Source: an uncultured Burkholderiales bacterium
GTDB taxonomy: Bacteria; Pseudomonadota; Gammaproteobacteria; Burkholderiales; Burkholderiaceae_C
Direction of reading: 5' to 3'
DNA length: 21,266 nt
NCBI GenBank assembly: GCA_903953985.1
Contig: CAJBLW010000411.1
Span: forward strand, 1-21,266
Below, piece after piece: positions 1 through 8,954 of the stretch; position 1 is the first letter of the stretch, and every line of letters starts with the position of its first letter. The notes below the pieces were generated by a model. That model saw only the letters and a list, made by a program, of their open reading frames with translations. It ran no database searches and was not told where the DNA came from. Position numbers and translations under genes: made by a program.

Positions 1-1066
1 GTTCGCTGATAAAGCGCAAATCCTGGGTTTCTGCTGCAAAGCCCTCGGCATGCACCTGCAGTCCCAGCCGTCCCGACAGGCTTTGTAAAGCCAAGGGTGG
101 CTGGTTCGGGCTGAGCCGGACCTGCAGGTTTTTCAAGTCCACATCGGCCAGACCGCCGCGCCACTGGCCCTGTTGGACATCCGCCCACAGGCGCAAGCGC
201 CCTTGGCCTTGCAAGAGCCTGGTTTCTGGAAACAAGCTGGCGGGCATCTGCAGATCCTGGGCGGACCAATGGGCCATGTCCAGGTGCGGAAAATGAGCAA
301 AGGCCTGGCCCGACCAATCGGTCAGTCGCCCCGGGTGCAGGGACAGCAAGCCGCGTTTGAACTGGCCCATCAGCACAAAGCGCTCGCCCCACTGATGGGG
401 TGGCGTGGCGTCCAGGCGCAGCATGTGTTGCCGGGCGGTGTTGCGGATCACCAAGTCCACTTCGCGCAGGATCAATGGGACGGGTGGGGTGATGTCCTTG
501 CCTGGCGATGTGTTGATTCCGGTGTCTGGCCCATGCCAGTCCACCCTTGCGCCCCGCACCACCACTTCGCGCTGGCTAAACAACCAGTCGGCCGCAGCCG
601 AGTGCCCTGTGGACGACGCCCCCCATGTCATTCCGGCGATTTGCCACTGGCCATCGGTGGTCAGGCGAAGCGACAGCTCGGGGGCGTCCAATACCAGTTG
701 GTCCAGCTGTCCCAGAACAACAGAGCGCAGGCTGAGCGCCACCCGCACCTTGGGCAGGCGCAGCCCGGTACGGCCTTGGCCGTCCAGCAGCTCGATGTCG
801 CGCAGCTCAAAAGAGGGCACCCAGCCGATGCTGTGCGCCGAAACGCCGCCGATGCGCACCGGTACACCCAGCGATTGGCGGGCAAGGTTTTCAAGGGCAG
901 GGCGAAACTCTGCGATTCGCGGCACAATCCAAAAATGCAGCGTAGACCAAGCCAGACCCAATACCAGCCCGGCGACCAGCAGCCCCCATAAAACAAGCCG
1001 AACAGCCCGCGACAGCCAGGGGCTCAGCAGGACTTCGGTGGGGGGCCAAGTGGGTGAAGACGACAC
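1..1066 (-). CDS. yhdP: YhdP/TIGR02099 family AsmA-like protein, N-terminal part (truncated by window edge)
   Basis: The minus strand is open from the left edge to a GTG at 1066-1064, giving about 355 residues. No ATG lies near the N-terminus, and no stop separates this GTG from the upstream region, so the start is tentative. After a short polar tail there is one membrane segment (about residues 24-45, WGLLVAGLVLGLAW), then VPVRIGGVSAHSIGWVPSFELRDIELLDG, written here only as the typical pattern of this family: a conserved repeat of amphipathic beta-strands. Family members are very long (roughly 1,300 residues), inner-membrane anchored, AsmA-like beta-groove proteins; in E. coli YhdP acts with TamB and YdbH in phospholipid transport to the outer membrane. 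Divergent placement beside glnE is common in Burkholderiales. The gene is confident; its exact start and the symbol are less so. Confidence 0.85.
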   Translation of the reverse strand, partial: MSSSPTWPPTEVLLSPWLSRAVRLVLWGLLVAGLVLGLAWSTLHFWIVPRIAEFRPALENLARQSLGVPVRIGGVSAHSIGWVPSFELRDIELLDGQGRTGLRLPKVRVALSLRSVVLGQLDQLVLDAPELSLRLTTDGQWQIAGMTWGASSTGHSAAADWLFSQREVVVRGARVDWHGPDTGINTSPGKDITPPVPLILREVDLVIRNTARQHMLRLDATPPHQWGERFVLMGQFKRGLLSLHPGRLTDWSGQAFAHFPHLDMAHWSAQDLQMPASLFPETRLLQGQGRLRLWADVQQGQWRGGLADVDLKNLQVRLSPNQPPLALQSLSGRLGLQVHAEGFAAETQDLRFISE

Positions 1067-1097
1067 AAACGTATGAATTAGAAAGTCAGCAGGAATT

Positions 1098-3884
1098 ATG
1101 ACCCGCAGCCCGTCCATAGACGACCATTCTGATCTCAACTCCCCGATTGTTTCGCCCGCAGGAGTGCCCGGCCTTGTGGATTTACCTCTTGATTTGCCAC
1201 TTTATTCTCGCTTTGTGCAGCGCCTGCATCGCCGCTATGCCGAAGAACTGCCGCTGCTGCTGCCCGGCCCTCTCACCCGCGACAGCCTGAGCGCCGCTTA
1301 CGCAGCCTTGCAATCCCGGGGTCTGGACACCAGCGCTGCCTTGCGCGTGTTGCGCCAACTCACCCTGGAGCGCCTGGCCCAATTGGACTGCTCGGGGCGG
1401 GCCAATTTGGAAACGGTCACGCACGGTATGACCTGGCTGGCCGAAGTCACCCTCGACATCGCCTGGCAACAGGTCATGGCCGACCTGGACGCGTTGCATG
1501 GTGTTCCCACCAAGGCCGACGGCCTGCGCGCCGAGATGTGGATCGTGGGCATGGGCAAGCTGGGTGCTCGCGAGTTGAACGTGTCGAGTGACATCGACCT
1601 GATTTATGTCTACGACGAAGACGGCCAGACGCTGGGCAACAGCGAAGGCCGAAATAAGGTCTCATGCCAGGAGTACTTCACCCGCGCCGTCAAGCGCATG
1701 TACGCCTTGATTGGCGACACCACCGAGCATGGCTTTGTGTTCCGTGTCGATTTGGCGCTACGCCCCAACGGCAACTCCGGGCCCAGTGTGGTTTCGCTGG
1801 GCGCGCTGGAAGAGTATTTGTTGGTGCAAGGCCGCGAATGGGAGCGATTTGCCTGGATGAAAAGCCGTGTGGTCGCCCCCCGAAGCGCCATGCTCAATGG
1901 ATCGGCCCAGGCACTGCGCGGCGTGGTGCTGCCCTTTGTGTTTCGCCGTTACCTCGATTACAACGTGTTCGAATCGCTGCGCACATTGCACCAGCAAATT
2001 CGTGAGCATGCGGCCAAACGCAGCGCCGGACACCCTGAACGCGCCAATGATGTGAAGCTCTCACGCGGCGGCATCCGCGAGATCGAGTTCACCGTACAAC
2101 TGCTCCAGGTGGTGCGCGGGGGGCAGTTCCCCGAAATGCGCACCCGCCCCACCCTGGACGCGTTGCAGCGTGTGGCCAAAGCCGGCCTTATGCCGCAGGC
2201 CACGGCTGACGCCTTGAGCGCGGCTTATGTGTTCTTGCGTCAGGTCGAGCACCGCATACAGTACTTGGACGACCAGCAAACTCATGTGCTGCCTACGCGC
2301 GATGATGACCTGGACTGGATCGCGCAGACCCTCGGGCATGCCAGCACCTGCAGTTTCCTGAGCGCGTTGGACGCGCACCGTGAAGTGGTGGCGCAAGAGT
2401 TCGACACCTTGCTCGGCGGCGACCGTGACTGCAAAACCTGCAACGGTAAAAATGGCAAGAACGGCAATGGCCGCGAACATGCCGAGCTCGATGCGGTGCT
2501 GACCGACTTCAAAGGTCCCGTGCGTACGCGCTTGGCCCAATGGGGCGATAACCCGCGCGTACTGGCCCTGCGCGACGACGCACGCGGGCGACTCATGCGC
2601 TTGCTGCAGCGCACCGCCCAGTGGCTGGGCGAGGGCCGCATCAGTGAAGTGGCGGTGCTGCGGATGGCCGACTGGATCGAACCCCTGCTGCGTCGCGAAA
2701 GTTATTTGGCCCTGATGCTCGAGCGCCCCTCGGTTTATGAGCGTCTGCTTCGCCTGCTGGGTGCGGCCAAGTGGCCAGCGCGGTATTTGTTGCAGCACCC
2801 GGGTGTGATCGACGAGCTGGCGGGAGGCAACTTGTTTGACGCCCGCTTTGACACTGCCGAGTTTGAAACAGAGCTGCAAGCACGACGGGCCGCACTGCAG
2901 CGCACGGGCGAAGATGACGAAGAAAGCCTGATGAACCTGTTGCGCCGCGCCCACCACGCTGAGCAGTTCCGAACCTTGGCTCGCGATGTGGAAGGCGTGC
3001 TCACGGTGGAGCAAGTGGCCGACGACCTGAGCGCTCTGGCCGATGCTGTGTTGCGTGTGACGGCCCGATGGTGCTGGGACCGCCTGAAGAACCGCCACCG
3101 CGAAGAACCGGCGATGGCCATCATTGGCTACGGCAAGCTGGGCGGCAAAGAGTTGGGTTACGGCAGTGACCTGGACATCGTGTTTGTGTATGACGACGAA
3201 GACGAACGCGCGCAGGAAATTTACGCCGCCTACGTGCGCAAAATGATCAACTGGATGACGGTCAAAACCGCTGAAGGTGACCTCTACGAAATCGACACCG
3301 CTTTGCGCCCCAATGGCAACTCGGGCCTGCTGGTCACCCGCTTTGAAGCCTATGCCGATTACCAGCAGCAGCGCGGCAGCAACACCGCCTGGACCTGGGA
3401 ACACCAGGCCATGACACGCGCCCGCTTTGTCATGGGTTGGCCCAGCCTGGCCCCCCGCTTTGATGCTGTGCGCCATGCTGTCATCAGCGCGCCGCGTGAT
3501 GCCGACAGTCTGAAGGCCGAAATCGTGGCCATGCGCGAACGCGTGCGCCAGGGCCATCCGGTCAAGCCCGACCAGTTTGATGTGAAGCACAGCCCGGGTG
3601 GCATGGTCGACGTCGAATTTGCCATGCAGTACCTGGTGCTTTTGCACGCAGCTGCACACCCCGAGTTGTCCGACAACGTGGGCAACATCGCTTTGCTCCA
3701 ATGCGCCGAAAAAGCCGCGTTGCTGCCAGAAGGCACGGGACAAGCGGCTGCCAATGCCTACCGCGAAATGCGGCGCTTGCAACACCGTGCGCGCTTGAAC
3801 GAAGAGCCGACCCAAGTGGACCCCGCCTCGCTCAGCACTGCACGTGATGCGGTGTTGGCGGTGTGGCGCTTCGTCATGCATTGA
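1098..3884 (+). CDS. glnE: Bifunctional glutamine synthetase adenylyltransferase / adenylyl-removing enzyme GlnE
   Basis: A 928-residue protein of normal family length that adenylylates and deadenylylates glutamine synthetase under PII control, tuning nitrogen assimilation in the cytoplasm. Two nucleotidyltransferase domains are visible. The N-terminal (adenylyl-removing) domain has GKLGARELN followed by SSDIDL with acidic residues D165 and D167. The C-terminal (adenylyltransferase) domain has GYGKLGGKELGYGSDLDI with D691 and D693. Both also carry the RPNGNSG motif that follows in this family. The ATG at 1098 is preceded by AGGA at 1091-1094, a rather short spacing. The gene starts 31 bp from the divergent yhdP start, so the promoters must overlap. 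An odd Lys/Asn/Gly-rich stretch with a CxxC lies at residues 445-458, between the first catalytic half and the rest of the protein. Confidence 0.97.
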   Translation: MTRSPSIDDHSDLNSPIVSPAGVPGLVDLPLDLPLYSRFVQRLHRRYAEELPLLLPGPLTRDSLSAAYAALQSRGLDTSAALRVLRQLTLERLAQLDCSGRANLETVTHGMTWLAEVTLDIAWQQVMADLDALHGVPTKADGLRAEMWIVGMGKLGARELNVSSDIDLIYVYDEDGQTLGNSEGRNKVSCQEYFTRAVKRMYALIGDTTEHGFVFRVDLALRPNGNSGPSVVSLGALEEYLLVQGREWERFAWMKSRVVAPRSAMLNGSAQALRGVVLPFVFRRYLDYNVFESLRTLHQQIREHAAKRSAGHPERANDVKLSRGGIREIEFTVQLLQVVRGGQFPEMRTRPTLDALQRVAKAGLMPQATADALSAAYVFLRQVEHRIQYLDDQQTHVLPTRDDDLDWIAQTLGHASTCSFLSALDAHREVVAQEFDTLLGGDRDCKTCNGKNGKNGNGREHAELDAVLTDFKGPVRTRLAQWGDNPRVLALRDDARGRLMRLLQRTAQWLGEGRISEVAVLRMADWIEPLLRRESYLALMLERPSVYERLLRLLGAAKWPARYLLQHPGVIDELAGGNLFDARFDTAEFETELQARRAALQRTGEDDEESLMNLLRRAHHAEQFRTLARDVEGVLTVEQVADDLSALADAVLRVTARWCWDRLKNRHREEPAMAIIGYGKLGGKELGYGSDLDIVFVYDDEDERAQEIYAAYVRKMINWMTVKTAEGDLYEIDTALRPNGNSGLLVTRFEAYADYQQQRGSNTAWTWEHQAMTRARFVMGWPSLAPRFDAVRHAVISAPRDADSLKAEIVAMRERVRQGHPVKPDQFDVKHSPGGMVDVEFAMQYLVLLHAAAHPELSDNVGNIALLQCAEKAALLPEGTGQAAANAYREMRRLQHRARLNEEPTQVDPASLSTARDAVLAVWRFVMH

Positions 3885-4009
3885 GGTCGGTTTGGGCATC
3901 AGGCTGGGCCCGCGGTATGGCCTCAATGCGCCCGAGGACACGCTGGGCAGTCATTGCCAACCGCTAAACTTCCCAAGCGCAAACGTGGCGCATCGCAAAG
4001 AGAAAAGTC

Positions 4010-5134
4010 ATGAAAAAAAACGGTGTTGGGATGTGGGCGGGCCTTGGGTTGTGGGCCGCAGCTGTGGGCATGGTTTGCGCGGCTGAGCCGGGCAAATCAA
4101 CGGGTGCCAGCAAGCCAACGCTGACGGTGACTGTTACCCCACCCCAAACCGCAAGTCTGGCCCAAAAGATCAACGCCAACGGCAGCTTGGCTGCTTGGCA
4201 AGAGGCCATCGTCGGCGCAGAAGCCAATGGCTTGAAGATCACCGAAGTGCGCGTAAACGTGGGTGACCGGGTGCAGCGCGGCGATGTGTTGGCGGTCTTG
4301 CAGTCAGACACCCTGCGCGCCGAGCTGGCGCAGGCCGAAGGCCTGCTCGCTGAAGCCACAGCCAGCGCTCAAGAGGCCAAGGTCCAGGCCGATCGCGCCC
4401 GTAGCCTGCAGCAGCAAGGGTTTTTCAGCAATGCGCAACTGAGTCAAGCGTTGGCCGCAGAGGCTTCGTCGGTGGCCCGTGTGCAGTCGGCTCGCGCCAT
4501 GGTGCAGCTGCAAAACGTGCGCTTGTCGCAAACCCAGGTGCGTGCGCCCGATGCGGGCGTGATCTCAGCCCGGCAAGCCACGGTGGGCAGCGTGGTGGGC
4601 GCTGGCACCGAGTTGTTCCGGTTGATTCGTCAGGGCCGCATCGAGTGGCGCGCTGAAGTGACCGCCGCCGAGATTGGCCGCATCCAGGTGGGTGCGCCTG
4701 TGCAGATCAAAGCGGCCAGTGGCCAGCAGCTGCAAGGCAAGGTACGCATGGTCGCACCTTCGGTCGATGCGCAAACCCGCAACGCGCTGGTGTATGTCGA
4801 CTTGCCCGCGCAAACCGGCAGCGCCCGCGCAGGCATGTACGCCCAAGGTGAGATCGCGCTGGGCCAAAGCCAGGCGCTCACCGTCCCGCAAAGCGCCGTG
4901 GTGGTGCGCGATGGCTTCAGCTATGTCTACACCGTCGGGGCCGACCAGAAAGTCAGCCAGCTCAAGGTTCAAACCGGACGCCAAAGCGGCGATCGCGTTG
5001 AGGTGACCAGTGGCTTGAAAGCCGATGCCCGTGTGGTGGCCAGCGGTGGTGCGTTTTTGAACCACGGCGACACGGTGCGTGTGGTCGATGCACCCGTTTC
5101 TCTAACTGCTCCCGCCGTCTCCGCCACCAAATAA
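4010..5134 (+). CDS. RND efflux transporter periplasmic adaptor subunit (membrane fusion protein)
   Basis: A 374-residue HlyD/AcrA-type adaptor that bridges an inner-membrane RND pump and an outer-membrane channel. The N-terminus is a Sec-type signal (MKKN, then a hydrophobic run to about residue 24, AxA-like cut near VCAAE) with no clear lipobox. Next come the first half of the lipoyl/barrel-sandwich domain (VRVNVGDRVQRGDVLAVL, about residues 80-97), an alpha-hairpin rich in Ala/Gln (about 100-165), the second lipoyl half (RAPDAGVISARQATVGSVV), a beta-barrel, and a membrane-proximal domain ending in SGLKADARVVASGG. The stop is 9 bp before the permease start, so the two are co-transcribed. 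No TolC-like gene lies in the window, so the outer-membrane partner is encoded elsewhere. The substrate cannot be told from the sequence. Confidence 0.93.
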   Translation: MKKNGVGMWAGLGLWAAAVGMVCAAEPGKSTGASKPTLTVTVTPPQTASLAQKINANGSLAAWQEAIVGAEANGLKITEVRVNVGDRVQRGDVLAVLQSDTLRAELAQAEGLLAEATASAQEAKVQADRARSLQQQGFFSNAQLSQALAAEASSVARVQSARAMVQLQNVRLSQTQVRAPDAGVISARQATVGSVVGAGTELFRLIRQGRIEWRAEVTAAEIGRIQVGAPVQIKAASGQQLQGKVRMVAPSVDAQTRNALVYVDLPAQTGSARAGMYAQGEIALGQSQALTVPQSAVVVRDGFSYVYTVGADQKVSQLKVQTGRQSGDRVEVTSGLKADARVVASGGAFLNHGDTVRVVDAPVSLTAPAVSATK

Positions 5135-5143
5135 AGGGACGCC

Positions 5144-7174
5144 ATGATCAACGTCTCTTCTTGGTCAATTCGCAACCCGATTCCGGCCGTCATGCTGTTT
5201 GTGCTGCTGACGGTGGCAGGCTTCATCGCCTTCGGTTCGATGAAGGTGCAAAACTTTCCCGATCTGGACGTGCCCACCATCTCGGTGACCGCCAGTCTGC
5301 CCGGTGTAGCGCCCGCGCAGCTCGAAACCGATGTGGCGCGCAAGCTCGAAAACGCGCTGGCGCCACTTCAGGGCCTCAAACACATCACCACCAAGGTGCA
5401 GGACGGCGTGGTGTCCATCACCGCCGAGTTCCGCATGGAAAAGCCCAGCCAGGAGGCGGTGGACGATGTGCGCTCGGCCATTCAGAGCGTGCGGGCCGAC
5501 TTGCCGGGTGACCTGCGCGACCCGGTGGTGCAAAAGCTCAACTTGGCGGGCACGCCCGTGCTGGCCTACACCGTGCGCTCGTCGCGCATGGACGACGAAG
5601 CGTTGTCGTGGTTGGTCGACAAAGAGATCACCCGCAAACTCTTGTCGCTGCGCGGTGTGGGCGCCGTCAACCGCGTGGGTGGCGTGACGCGCGAAGTGCG
5701 TGTGGCGCTCGACGTGAACCGCCTGCAGTCGCTGGGCATCACGGCGGCCGAAGTGTCGCGCCAGCTCAAGCAGGTGCAGCAAGAAGGCTCGGGCGGGCGC
5801 ATGGACTTGGGCGCGGGTGAACAACCCGTGCGCACGCTGGCCACCGTCAAAACGGCGCAAGAGGTCGGTCAAATCGAGTTGTCCACATCGCGTGGCGGCC
5901 GTATCCGTTTGGATCAGGTGGCCACGGTGAGCGACACGCTGGCCGATGCAAGGTCTGCCGCAGCACTGGACGGCAAGCCCGTGGTGGGTTTTGAAGTGGT
6001 GCGCAGCAAGGGCGAAAGCGAAGTGGCCGTGGGCCGCTTGGTGCGTCAGGCGCTGGCTGATTACCGTTTGCAAAACCCCGACATCGAAATCACCGAAGCC
6101 TTTGACTTTGTGACCCCGGTGGAAGAGGAATACAACGGCTCTTTGTTGCTGCTGTACGAGGGCGCGATTTTGGCGGTGCTGGTGGTGTGGCTGTTTTTGC
6201 GCGACTGGCGTGCCACCTTTGTCTCGGCCGTGGCGCTGCCGTTGTCGGTCATTCCGGCTTTCATCGGCATGGCGTATCTGGGCTTTTCCATCAACGTGGT
6301 GACCTTGTTGGCGCTGTCTTTGGTCATCGGTGTGTTGGTGGACGACGCGATTGTGGAGGTGGAAAATATCGTGCGCCATTTGCGCATGGGCAAGTCGCCC
6401 TACCAGGCGGCGATGGAAGCGGCTGATGAAATTGGTCTTGCGGTGATCGCCACCACCTTCACCCTGATTGCGGTGTTTTTGCCTACGGCATTCATGAGCG
6501 GCATACCGGGCAAGTTCTTCAAGCAGTTTGGCTGGACGGCGTCGCTGGCGGTGTTCGCCTCCTTGGTGGTGGCGCGGGTGCTCACGCCCATGATGGCGGC
6601 TTACATCTTGAAGCCCATCGTCACGGCCGCGCACGAGCCGGGTTGGCTCAAGCGCTACATGGTCTGGGCCACTTGGTGCATGAAGCACCGCCTGGTCACC
6701 ATGGTGTTGGCCACGCTGTTTTTCATTGGCTCCATCATGCTGGTGCCTTTGCTGCCCAAGGGCTTCATCCCGCCGGACGACAACTCGCAAACCCAGGTCT
6801 ATGTAGAGCTGCCCCCGGGCTCCACGCTGGCACAAACCCAGGCCAGCGCCGAACACGCCCGCACGCTCTTGATGGCGGTGAACGATGTCAAAAGCGTTTA
6901 CACCACGATTGGTGGCGGCAGTGCAGGCAGTGACCCGTTTGCGGGTGGCGGCGCCGCCGAAGTGCGCAAGGCCACGCTCACCATTCAGCTGAGCGAACGC
7001 GGCACACGCCCGCGCAAGCAAGCGATTGAAAACGACATCCGAGTGGCCTTGCAACTACTGCCCGGCGTGCGCACCAAGGTGGGTCTGGGTGGCTCGGGCG
7101 AGAAATACGTGCTGGTGCTCACAGGCGAAGACCCCGCAGGCCTTGCAAACCGCCGCCATGGCTGTCGAGCGTGA
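5144..7174 (+). CDS. RND efflux permease, N-terminal portion of a frameshifted gene
   Basis: The first 663 or so residues are a canonical HAE1/AcrB-like inner-membrane proton-driven efflux permease: a first membrane helix (IPAVMLFVLLTVAGFIAFG), the first porter domain, and helices 2-6 including GVLVDDAIVEVENI, whose paired aspartates are the proton-relay residues of TM4. The start has a good AGGGA ribosome site 9 bp after the adaptor stop. After VLVLTGEDP the reading frame leaves the family pattern, gives a meaningless tail (AGLANRRHG...) and stops at 7174. The family continues in another frame from 7134 to 8252. Read across the shift, 5144-8252 encodes about 1,035 residues, the normal length. 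Either this is a sequencing/assembly error or the gene is a recent pseudogene. Confidence 0.9.
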   Translation: MINVSSWSIRNPIPAVMLFVLLTVAGFIAFGSMKVQNFPDLDVPTISVTASLPGVAPAQLETDVARKLENALAPLQGLKHITTKVQDGVVSITAEFRMEKPSQEAVDDVRSAIQSVRADLPGDLRDPVVQKLNLAGTPVLAYTVRSSRMDDEALSWLVDKEITRKLLSLRGVGAVNRVGGVTREVRVALDVNRLQSLGITAAEVSRQLKQVQQEGSGGRMDLGAGEQPVRTLATVKTAQEVGQIELSTSRGGRIRLDQVATVSDTLADARSAAALDGKPVVGFEVVRSKGESEVAVGRLVRQALADYRLQNPDIEITEAFDFVTPVEEEYNGSLLLLYEGAILAVLVVWLFLRDWRATFVSAVALPLSVIPAFIGMAYLGFSINVVTLLALSLVIGVLVDDAIVEVENIVRHLRMGKSPYQAAMEAADEIGLAVIATTFTLIAVFLPTAFMSGIPGKFFKQFGWTASLAVFASLVVARVLTPMMAAYILKPIVTAAHEPGWLKRYMVWATWCMKHRLVTMVLATLFFIGSIMLVPLLPKGFIPPDDNSQTQVYVELPPGSTLAQTQASAEHARTLLMAVNDVKSVYTTIGGGSAGSDPFAGGGAAEVRKATLTIQLSERGTRPRKQAIENDIRVALQLLPGVRTKVGLGGSGEKYVLVLTGEDPAGLANRRHGCRA

Positions 7175-8252
7175 CCTGCGCACCATTTCAGGCCTGGGGT
7201 CCATCGCGTCCACCGCCAGCTTGGTGCGCCCCGAAATCGCGGTGCGCCCCGACTTTGCCAAAGCCGCCGATCTGGGCGTGACCAGCGCCGCCATCAGCGA
7301 CACCTTGCGTGTGGCCACTTTGGGCGACTACGATGCCGCCCTGCCCAAGCTCAATTTGTCAGAGCGCCAAGTGCCCATCGTCGTCAAATTGGGCGACGCA
7401 TCCCGGCAAGACCTGGCCACGCTCGAGCGCCTGATGGTGCCGGGCAGCCGTGGCCCCGTCATGCTCGGCCAGGTGGCCAGCATCGAGGTGGCGGGTGGCC
7501 CGGCGGTGATTGACCGCTACGACCGCCAGCGCAACATCAACTTCGAGATCGAACTCTCAGGCATGCCGCTGGGCGACGTGACACAAGCCGTGCAACAACT
7601 GCCCGCGCTGCAAAGCCTGCCGCCGGGCGTGAAGGTGGTGGAGGTGGGTGATGCCGAAGTCATGGGCGAGCTTTTTGCCAGCTTTGGCCTGGCCATGATG
7701 ATCGGTGTGCTGTGCATCTACATCGTGCTGGTGTTGCTGTTCAAGGGCTTCTTGCACCCGATCACGATTTTGGCGGCGCTGCCGCTGTCGCTGGGCGGCG
7801 CATTTGTGGGCTTGTTGATCGCGCAAAAAAGCTTCTCCATGCCCTCGCTCATTGGCCTGATCATGCTCATGGGCATCGCCACCAAAAACTCGATCCTGCT
7901 GGTCGAATACGCGATTGAGGCGCGGCGCGGTAAACCCGCCGAGGGCGATCACCCCGCCGTGCCCGGCATGAGCCGCTGGGATGCGATGCTGGACGCTTGC
8001 CACAAACGCGCCCGGCCGATTGTCATGACCACGATTGCCATGGGCGCGGGCATGCTGCCCATTGCCGTGGGCTGGGGCGCAGCCGACGCGAGCTTCCGCT
8101 CCCCCATGGCCATTGCCGTGATTGGCGGCCTGCTCACCAGCACCGTGCTCAGCTTGTTGGTGATCCCGGTGGTGTTCACCTATCTGGATGATCTGGGCCA
8201 GTGGTCTGGCCGGATGTTTCGACAACTCACACAAACAAGGAGCAAAGTATGA
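7026..8252 (+). CDS. RND efflux permease, C-terminal portion of a frameshifted gene
   Basis: From about 7134 (ccg cag gcc, P-Q-A-L-Q-T-A-A) this frame resumes the same permease: the rest of the second porter domain, then helices 7-12 (MMIGVLCIYIVLVLLFKGF, ITILAALPLSLGG, LIGLIMLMGIATKNSILLVEYA, MAIAVIGGLLTSTVLSLLV). The GIATKNSILLVEYA motif of TM10 and the RPIVMTTIAMGAGMLP motif are intact. Residues encoded before about 7134 are out of frame and not part of the protein; the ATG at 7026 is simply the first in this frame and has no supporting ribosome site, so this half would probably not be translated alone. The stop overlaps the start of the next SDR gene as ATGA at 8249-8252. Confidence 0.85.
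   Translation: MKTTSEWPCNYCPACAPRWVWVARARNTCWCSQAKTPQALQTAAMAVERDLRTISGLGSIASTASLVRPEIAVRPDFAKAADLGVTSAAISDTLRVATLGDYDAALPKLNLSERQVPIVVKLGDASRQDLATLERLMVPGSRGPVMLGQVASIEVAGGPAVIDRYDRQRNINFEIELSGMPLGDVTQAVQQLPALQSLPPGVKVVEVGDAEVMGELFASFGLAMMIGVLCIYIVLVLLFKGFLHPITILAALPLSLGGAFVGLLIAQKSFSMPSLIGLIMLMGIATKNSILLVEYAIEARRGKPAEGDHPAVPGMSRWDAMLDACHKRARPIVMTTIAMGAGMLPIAVGWGAADASFRSPMAIAVIGGLLTSTVLSLLVIPVVFTYLDDLGQWSGRMFRQLTQTRSKV
7132..7135 (+). other. Frameshift site in the RND permease (extra C in a CCCC run)
   Basis: The frame before the site reads GAA GAC CCC GCA; removing one C from the CCCC run gives GAA GAC CCG CAG GCC TTG, which joins the two halves seamlessly as E-D-P-Q-A-L. A one-base insertion in a homopolymer is the simplest explanation. 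Confidence 0.85.
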
Positions 8253-8950
8253 GCAACAAAGTGGCGATGGTGGTGGGTGGCGGCAGTGGCATGGGCGCTG
8301 CGGCGGCCCGCAAGTTGGCGCAAGATGGCTTTCAGGTGGCCGTCATGTCCTCGTCCGGCAAGGGCGAGGCGCTGGGTCGTGAGTTGGGCGGTTTGGGGCT
8401 GACGGGCTCCAACCAATCGAGCGAAGACCTGCAAAAGCTGGTCGATCAAACCATGACGCGTTGGGGCCGCATCGACGTGTTGGTCAACAGTGCAGGCCAC
8501 GGCCCCAAAGGCCCGGTGCTGGAGCTGACTGATGCGCAGTGGCATCTGGGCATGGACATGTATTTTTTGAACGTGGTGCGCGCCGTGCGGTTGGTGGCCC
8601 CCATCATGGTCCAGCAAAAATCGGGGTCCATCGTCAACATCTCCACCGCCTGGGTGGTCGAACCCAGTGCGATGTTCCCGACCTCGGCTGTGGCACGCGC
8701 GGGCTTGGCCGCTTTCACCAAGCTCTTTGCCGACGAGCATGCGGTGCACCAAGTGCGCATGAACAATGTGTTGCCCGGCTGGATCGACAGCTTGCCCGCC
8801 AAAGAAGAGCGCCGCGAAAGTGTGCCCATGCAGCGTTACGGCACCAGCGAAGAAGTGGCCGCGACCATCGCCTTTTTGGCCTCAGAAGGTGCGGCCTACA
8901 TCACTGGCCAGAACCTGCGCATTGATGGTGGGTTGATGCGTTCGGTCTAG
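8249..8950 (+). CDS. SDR-family protein with atypical catalytic residues
   Basis: A 233-residue short-chain dehydrogenase/reductase fold. The start at 8249 has AAGGAG at 8237-8242 and overlaps the RND permease stop (ATGA), so it is probably translationally coupled; an upstream ATG at 8201 lies inside the permease and is not used. The nucleotide-binding glycine motif GGGSGMG is at residues 10-16, NSAG replaces the usual NNAG, and the C-terminal ITGQNLRIDGG matches the family. However, aligned by the fixed Ser-13-Tyr-4-Lys spacing, the catalytic triad reads Thr133-Ser146-Arg150. The protein may therefore not be a normal oxidoreductase; I recall related proteins with a similar PTSAV.RAG pattern, so this is probably a family trait, not local decay. 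Substrate unknown. Confidence 0.9.
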   Translation: MSNKVAMVVGGGSGMGAAAARKLAQDGFQVAVMSSSGKGEALGRELGGLGLTGSNQSSEDLQKLVDQTMTRWGRIDVLVNSAGHGPKGPVLELTDAQWHLGMDMYFLNVVRAVRLVAPIMVQQKSGSIVNISTAWVVEPSAMFPTSAVARAGLAAFTKLFADEHAVHQVRMNNVLPGWIDSLPAKEERRESVPMQRYGTSEEVAATIAFLASEGAAYITGQNLRIDGGLMRSV

Positions 8951-8954
8951 GCGG

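Noticed and set aside
355..362. Another GTTTGAAC matching half of the gpx operator motif
   Set aside because: It lies within yhdP coding sequence, is single and not near a promoter; a chance match.
2061..3941. Long minus-strand reading frame (626 codons) opposite glnE
   Set aside because: It is antisense to a strongly conserved GlnE, has a Gln/His/Ala-rich low-complexity translation and no recognisable domain; GC-rich third-position bias explains it.
5165..7054. Long minus-strand reading frame opposite the RND permease
   Set aside because: The translation is His/Arg/Gln-rich with no family pattern, and the plus strand has clear RND motifs; a codon-bias shadow.
7132..7138. Programmed +1 frameshifting at CCC-G in the RND permease
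   Set aside because: RND permeases are not known to use it, there is no nearby stop codon directly after the shift codon nor a stimulatory ribosome site that I can see, and a homopolymer indel is simpler.
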